NCBI GenBank assembly: GCA_028865845.1
Contig: JAGWJK010000112.1
Coordinates: 1-9,229 of the forward strand
Length of the DNA: 9,229 nt
Direction: 5' to 3'
DNA from: Rhizobiaceae bacterium
Lineage (GTDB): Bacteria; Pseudomonadota; Alphaproteobacteria; Rhizobiales; Rhizobiaceae
A program made the position numbers and the translations under genes. The notes beneath the pieces were generated by a model. The model was not told where the DNA came from, searched no databases, and saw only the letters and a list, made by a program, of their open reading frames with translations. Positions 5,732 to 9,229 of this stretch are shown one piece after another (the stretch's first letter is position 1; each line of letters begins with the position of its first letter).

Positions 5732-7198
5732 TCAGTTGAGTTCGGCCAGCGCGGCGCGAACCCCAGTCAAATTGTCGAGGCGCATTTCCGAATATTTTCT
5801 GCCGAGCACGACACCGCTCGCCCCGCCTTCGAAGGCCGCAAGCACTGCCGCCTTGACCCGACCGGGCGTGGTACGCGTCAAGTCGGGACCGAAGGTGTCG
5901 TCGGCGTCGATCATGCTGGCATCGCCGAGCACCGGCCCGTCAATCTCCGTTTCCTCCGGCTGGCCGACGGGGATGTCGATGTCGATGCCGGCATAGACGA
6001 CGCACCGGCCCTCGCCGCCGACCAGCGCTCGTTTGGTTTCGCGCCTGACGTAATCAGCCGAAAAGCCGGTCTTCGGCAGGTCCTGATATGGCGCCTCGTC
6101 GAGGCCCAACATCTTAAGCATCAGCGGATAAACCTGTTCGGGATCGGCATCGCCAAAGATGGTCCGGCTGATGCCGGCGATGAACGTATGGAAGCGCGGA
6201 CCGGCCGCGTTGTCATAGGTCGACATCTTCAGGAAGTCGGCAATGTGGCTGAGGTCTGCGTAATTCTGGCTGGCGCGATAGAACGGGCTGAAGGTGATGT
6301 TCTGCGGCATGTTCCAGCCGATCTTCATTTCCGGTCTGAAGGCGCGGACCGTTCCGAAGATATCGCGATACATCTGATGCTGCCCATCCGCCCACAGCGA
6401 CTGCCAGGACAGAAGCTCCGGATAGGTTAGAAGCAGCCGCCAGAAGGTCACGAAAGCGCCATCGGAGGGAATGACGCCGCGGGCGATGTCGGCATTCCAG
6501 AGCACGAGCTTGCGGTAGCCCTCCTGCGCGCGTCGCCAGCTGATTCCGCGTTCGGCACCAAGCGCCTTGCAATGGCTGCAGTAGCAGGTAATCAAACCGA
6601 GCCCCTGGCGCGTCGGCTCCTGGATCAGCCGATCGAGCGGGCTGGGGCGCTCCGAAGACCACATGATGCCGTCGAGTTCGTAGCTCTTGATGTAGTCCTC
6701 GATGAGCCCGAGGTGCCAGTTTCGATAATCGGGATTGTTGAAACAGGGTCGCCGCGCCGGCTTGTTCCAGATGTCCACTTCCAGGCATTTGACGAAATTC
6801 GGATAGCTGCGCAGATGCCGCGCATGGCTGCTTTCGTCGATCATCGCGAAGCTGCGCAGGCCGCGCCGTTTCGCTTCCGGAATGACGGTTGCCAGCATAT
6901 CCCAATCCGGATATTCCGGCGCCCGCCCTGCAGGCCCCAGAATGGTGTTGGCATAATATTCCGGATGGATGGTGGCATAATTGCCGCCGCGCCAATCGCG
7001 CTCATATTCCGTGACACCGTGATCCGGAAAATTTCGGCCCGGCTCTACCCGTCCGCCGGTCGCGCGGTTCCAGGTGGGCGTGGCAAGGAACAGCGTATTG
7101 ACCCCTGCTTTTTCCTGCACCGTGTCCAACACCGTGCCGACGCCTTCATCCATGAAGGACACCGCGCCGACCTGGACTGCCACCAAACGCTCAGTCAT
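5732..7198 (-). CDS. Putative glycoside hydrolase-like TIM-barrel protein, uncharacterised
   Basis: A 488-residue protein with no signal peptide or membrane segment, so cytoplasmic. I do not recognise a named family. Its pattern resembles the glycoside hydrolase-like TIM barrels (GHL and beta-galactosidase-like groups): AGVNTLFLATPTW (31-43) as an early strand, IPEAKRRGLRSFAMID (106-121), NPDYRNWHLGLIEDYIKSY (155-173), then LDGIMWSSE (175-183) with E183 at a strand end as a possible acid/base, and a CYCSHCKALGAERGI segment (205-219). Later strands are KIGWNMPQ (292-299), FLKMSTYDN (322-330), CVVYAGIDIDIP (399-410) and GASGVVLGRKYSEM (459-472). CxCxxC (C205, C207, C210) is like the CFCxHC signature of related barrels. 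GGAG sits 7 nt before the ATG. It lies 29 bp after the permease gene. Being inside the cell, it would act on an imported substrate. Catalytic residues and substrate are not assigned; a non-hydrolytic role is possible. Confidence 0.6.
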   Translation of the reverse strand: MTERLVAVQVGAVSFMDEGVGTVLDTVQEKAGVNTLFLATPTWNRATGGRVEPGRNFPDHGVTEYERDWRGGNYATIHPEYYANTILGPAGRAPEYPDWDMLATVIPEAKRRGLRSFAMIDESSHARHLRSYPNFVKCLEVDIWNKPARRPCFNNPDYRNWHLGLIEDYIKSYELDGIMWSSERPSPLDRLIQEPTRQGLGLITCYCSHCKALGAERGISWRRAQEGYRKLVLWNADIARGVIPSDGAFVTFWRLLLTYPELLSWQSLWADGQHQMYRDIFGTVRAFRPEMKIGWNMPQNITFSPFYRASQNYADLSHIADFLKMSTYDNAAGPRFHTFIAGISRTIFGDADPEQVYPLMLKMLGLDEAPYQDLPKTGFSADYVRRETKRALVGGEGRCVVYAGIDIDIPVGQPEETEIDGPVLGDASMIDADDTFGPDLTRTTPGRVKAAVLAAFEGGASGVVLGRKYSEMRLDNLTGVRAALAELN

Positions 7199-7227
7199 TG
7201 CTCTTCTCCGTCATGATTTCAGCCCCG

Positions 7228-8100
7228 TCAGCCCTTGAGGCCCGTGGTGGCGATGCCTTCGACGAGGCGCTTCTGGAAAAACAGGAAGACGAGGAAGACC
7301 GGTCCCAGCGACAGGGTCGTCATGGCAAACATAGCCCCCCAGGAGGATTGCCCCGACGCATCGAGGAATTGCCTGAGGCCGAGCGAAACCGTGTAGTTCT
7401 TCTCGGCGTTCAGATAGAGCAGCTGCGAGAAGAAGTCGTTCCACGTCCAGATGAAGGTGAAGATCGTCGTCGTCACCAGCGCCGGCGCCATCAGCGGCAG
7501 GATGATCAGAAGGAAGATCTGGAAGCGATTGCAGCCATCCACCATTGCCGCCTGCTCGAGCTCCATCGGTATGCCGCGAATGAACTGCACCATCAGGAAG
7601 ATGAAGAAGGCATCGACGGCAAAGAACTTCGGCACGATCAGCGGCAGGAAGGTGTTGATCCAGCCGAGCGCGTTGAAAATGATGTATTGCGGCACGACGG
7701 TCACATGGAACGGCAGCATCAGCGTGCCGATCATCAAGGCAAACAGGATGCCCTTGAACCGGAAATTGACGCGGGCGAAAGCGTAAGCGGCAAGCGAGCA
7801 GGAGAGGAGATTGCCGACGATCGCGCCGAGGCAGACGATGAAGGAATTGAGGAAAAAGGTCGAAAACGACGTGCCGGTCCCAAGCGTCCAGCCCTTGATA
7901 TAGTTCGAGAAATCGAGGCTTGCCGGGATCGGGTTGAGGTTGGAGAAGATCTCACCTTCCGGCTTGAACGAGCTGCCAATCATCCACAATAGCGGATAGA
8001 GCATCAGGAACGCGCCGGCGATGAGGACGACATGCAGCAGCCATCGCAGGTCCCTGCGTCTGCGCCTGGTTTTGACCGGACTTGCGGCAAGGCTTGCCAT
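7228..8100 (-). CDS. Carbohydrate ABC transporter permease (MalG/UgpE type)
   Basis: A 290-residue inner-membrane permease of the CUT1 class. After a basic cytoplasmic N-terminus (KTRRRRRD, 10-17) come about six hydrophobic segments, near 20-42, 82-108, 117-134, 150-172, 196-220 and 257-276. The EAA loop that docks the ATPase is at about 182-202 (EQAAMVDGCNRFQ...ILPLMAP). The end, KRLVEGIATTGLKG, is characteristic of this subunit. ATG at 8098-8100 is chosen because AGAGG lies 8 nt upstream, just before the stop codon of the preceding permease gene, and the basic N-terminus follows; the frame is open further upstream but only across the other permease gene. Five bases separate it from the MalF-type gene, so the two subunits are likely translated together as a heterodimer. 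Confidence 0.95.
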   Translation of the reverse strand: MASLAASPVKTRRRRRDLRWLLHVVLIAGAFLMLYPLLWMIGSSFKPEGEIFSNLNPIPASLDFSNYIKGWTLGTGTSFSTFFLNSFIVCLGAIVGNLLSCSLAAYAFARVNFRFKGILFALMIGTLMLPFHVTVVPQYIIFNALGWINTFLPLIVPKFFAVDAFFIFLMVQFIRGIPMELEQAAMVDGCNRFQIFLLIILPLMAPALVTTTIFTFIWTWNDFFSQLLYLNAEKNYTVSLGLRQFLDASGQSSWGAMFAMTTLSLGPVFLVFLFFQKRLVEGIATTGLKG

Positions 8101-8105
8101 CTCGA

Positions 8106-9092
8106 CTACCTCTCGTCCTCGTAGTGAACCCAGTATTTGCTGGAAAGAAATGCGAGCGCCGTGAAGACGCCGATGATGATGAGCAGTACCCAGCCCATGG
8201 CCGAGGCGTAGCCCATGCGGAAGTTTCCGAAGCCCTGCAGGTAGAGGTAGAGCGTATAGAACAGCGTGGAATCGAGCGGTCCACCGGTGCCGCCGCTGAC
8301 GATGAAGGCGGGCGTAAAGGCCTGGAACGAATTGATGATCTGCAGGATCAGATTGAAGAAGATGACCGGTGTCAGCATCGGCACGGTGACCATCCAAAAT
8401 TGCTGCCAGCGACCGGCGCCGTCGACCACCACCGCTTCGTAGAGCTCCTTCGGGATCTGCTTCAGCCCGGCGAGGAAGATGATCATCGGCGAGCCGAACT
8501 GCCAGACATGCAGGATGATCAGCGTCCAGAGCGCCGTGCCCGGCGAGGACACCCAGCTTGTTCCGGGAACACCGAAGACAGCAAGAATTTGGGATACGAT
8601 GCCACTTGGTCCGAAGACCTGGCGCCACAAAATAGCGATCGCGACGCTGCCGCCGAGTAGCGACGGGACGTAATAAATGGCCCGATAGAGCCCAAGGCCC
8701 CTGATCCTGGAGTTCAGGAGCATGGCGAGTGCCAGCGCGAAGGCAAGATTGAGCGGCACGGCGAAAGCGACATAGGTGAAGGTCACTCTCAGCGAGGTGA
8801 GGTAGCGGCTATCCATTGTGAAAAGCCGGACATAATTCATCACGCCGATCCATTTCGGCGGATTGAGAAGGTTGAAATTGGTGAAGGAGAGATAGAGCGA
8901 CACCAATGTCGGGCCGGCCAGGAACAGCAGCATGCCGATGATCCAGGGCGTCAGGAAAAGATAGCCCCAGCTGTTGTCGCCAAGCGGCCTCCGGCGCCGT
9001 GGACGCTCGCTTGGAGCGGATGATGCGAGCGGTGCAGACGGCGCCTTGTCGCGCGCCGCCTGCACGCTGCTCTGATGTTGGGAGGATGACAT
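8106..9092 (-). CDS. Carbohydrate ABC transporter permease (MalF/UgpA type)
   Basis: A 328-residue inner-membrane permease, partner of the downstream MalG-type subunit. The first ~38 residues are polar and Ser/Ala/Arg rich (ending RPRRRRPLG), longer than usual and presumably cytoplasmic. Six hydrophobic segments follow, near 43-70, 105-126, 138-160, 187-210, 240-258 and 298-317. SWGYLFLTPWIIGMLLF is the usual first helix of this family. The EAA loop is at about 216-240 (ELYEAVVVDGAGRWQQF...VPML). The ATG (9090-9092) shares one base with the TGA of the substrate-binding protein gene (TGATG), and no clear Shine-Dalgarno is seen, which suggests translational coupling. Confidence 0.95.
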   Translation of the reverse strand: MSSSQHQSSVQAARDKAPSAPLASSAPSERPRRRRPLGDNSWGYLFLTPWIIGMLLFLAGPTLVSLYLSFTNFNLLNPPKWIGVMNYVRLFTMDSRYLTSLRVTFTYVAFAVPLNLAFALALAMLLNSRIRGLGLYRAIYYVPSLLGGSVAIAILWRQVFGPSGIVSQILAVFGVPGTSWVSSPGTALWTLIILHVWQFGSPMIIFLAGLKQIPKELYEAVVVDGAGRWQQFWMVTVPMLTPVIFFNLILQIINSFQAFTPAFIVSGGTGGPLDSTLFYTLYLYLQGFGNFRMGYASAMGWVLLIIIGVFTALAFLSSKYWVHYEDER

Positions 9093-9229
9093 CAGTTTAG
9101 AATGATCCCGGCTTCATCGAAGAACTTGCTGACGGTGTCGGCAACGCTGCCCTGACCGAAGGCGACGGCCTGATGCGACCGTTGCATCAGGTCCTGCACC
9201 TGCCCGCCGGTTGTCGGCCAGGTAATGCC
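9092..9229 (-). CDS. Sugar ABC transporter substrate-binding protein, C-terminal part (cut by window edge)
   Basis: The last 45 codons and TGA stop of a gene running in from the right. The peptide includes GITWPTTGGQVQDLMQRSHQ, then AVAFGQGSVADTVSKFFDEA and GIILN. The final helix pattern (VQDLMQRSHQAVAFGQGSVADTVSKFFDE) resembles the C-terminus of extracellular solute-binding proteins of family 1, in which a late helix ends in residues such as A...L.....(I/A). The call rests on this and on its place directly before two CUT1 permeases, overlapping the first by one base. It would be the periplasmic sugar-binding component, setting transporter specificity, but the ligand-binding part is outside the window. 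Confidence 0.8.
   Translation of the reverse strand, partial: GITWPTTGGQVQDLMQRSHQAVAFGQGSVADTVSKFFDEAGIILN

Noticed and set aside
4750..5739. Long open frame on the plus strand (329 codons) opposite the aldo/keto reductase
   Set aside because: It lies antisense to a gene with an intact catalytic tetrad and family match; its product has no recognisable domain and shows the pattern expected of a complementary frame in GC-rich DNA.
7198..7992. Plus-strand open frame rich in charged residues opposite the MalG-type permease
   Set aside because: The Glu/Arg/Asp-rich product is the mirror of hydrophobic membrane codons on the other strand.
8101..8628. Upstream extension of the MalG-type permease frame across the MalF-type gene
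   Set aside because: The extension is an out-of-frame reading of the neighbouring permease, and a well-placed AGAGG precedes the ATG at 8100.
1..9229. CRISPR arrays, tRNA or rRNA genes, insertion sequences, phage or defence genes
   Set aside because: I saw no regularly spaced repeats, no tRNA-like or rRNA sequence and no transposase, integrase or defence-type protein in any frame.

Overview
The window looks like a piece of an alphaproteobacterial genome, most likely Rhizobiales. The support is indirect: GC-rich coding DNA, dense minus-strand operons, and a UgpC/MalK-type sugar ABC transporter mixed with small oxidoreductases. No marker gene fixes the genus. Almost every base is coding. The largest gap, 180 bp at 1508-1687, holds the control region between two divergent genes.

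Right-hand region (2707-9229, minus strand, read right to left): a carbohydrate uptake and catabolism operon. The order is the C-terminal end of a substrate-binding protein (cut by the window edge), a MalF-type permease, a MalG-type permease, a large cytoplasmic TIM-barrel protein resembling glycoside hydrolases, an aldo/keto reductase, an amidohydrolase-2 family protein and a MalK/UgpC-type ATPase. Gaps run from a 1-bp overlap to 52 bp, so one transcript is likely. The operon promoter lies beyond the right edge. A reasonable model is that an intact glycoside or oligosaccharide is imported, the TIM-barrel protein cleaves or binds it, the aldo/keto reductase oxidises a sugar to a lactone, and the amidohydrolase opens the lactone. 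The substrate is unknown. The amidohydrolase lacks part of the usual metal-binding signature.

Left-hand region (1-2665): a plus-strand AraC-family regulator faces away from a minus-strand pair, a flavin reductase-like protein followed by a short-chain dehydrogenase. The intergenic region carries a 7-bp inverted repeat, GGACAAT/ATTGTCC, that could be an operator. Directly after the dehydrogenase stop codon, in the same frame, comes the C-terminal end of an acyl-CoA synthetase with no start codon or N-terminal domain. This points to a deletion or recombination scar, or an assembly join. The oxygenase that the flavin reductase would normally serve is not in the window.

The regulator and the transporter operon converge, with 41 bp between their stop codons. 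The regulator more naturally controls the flavin reductase/dehydrogenase pair than the sugar operon, although the latter is not excluded.
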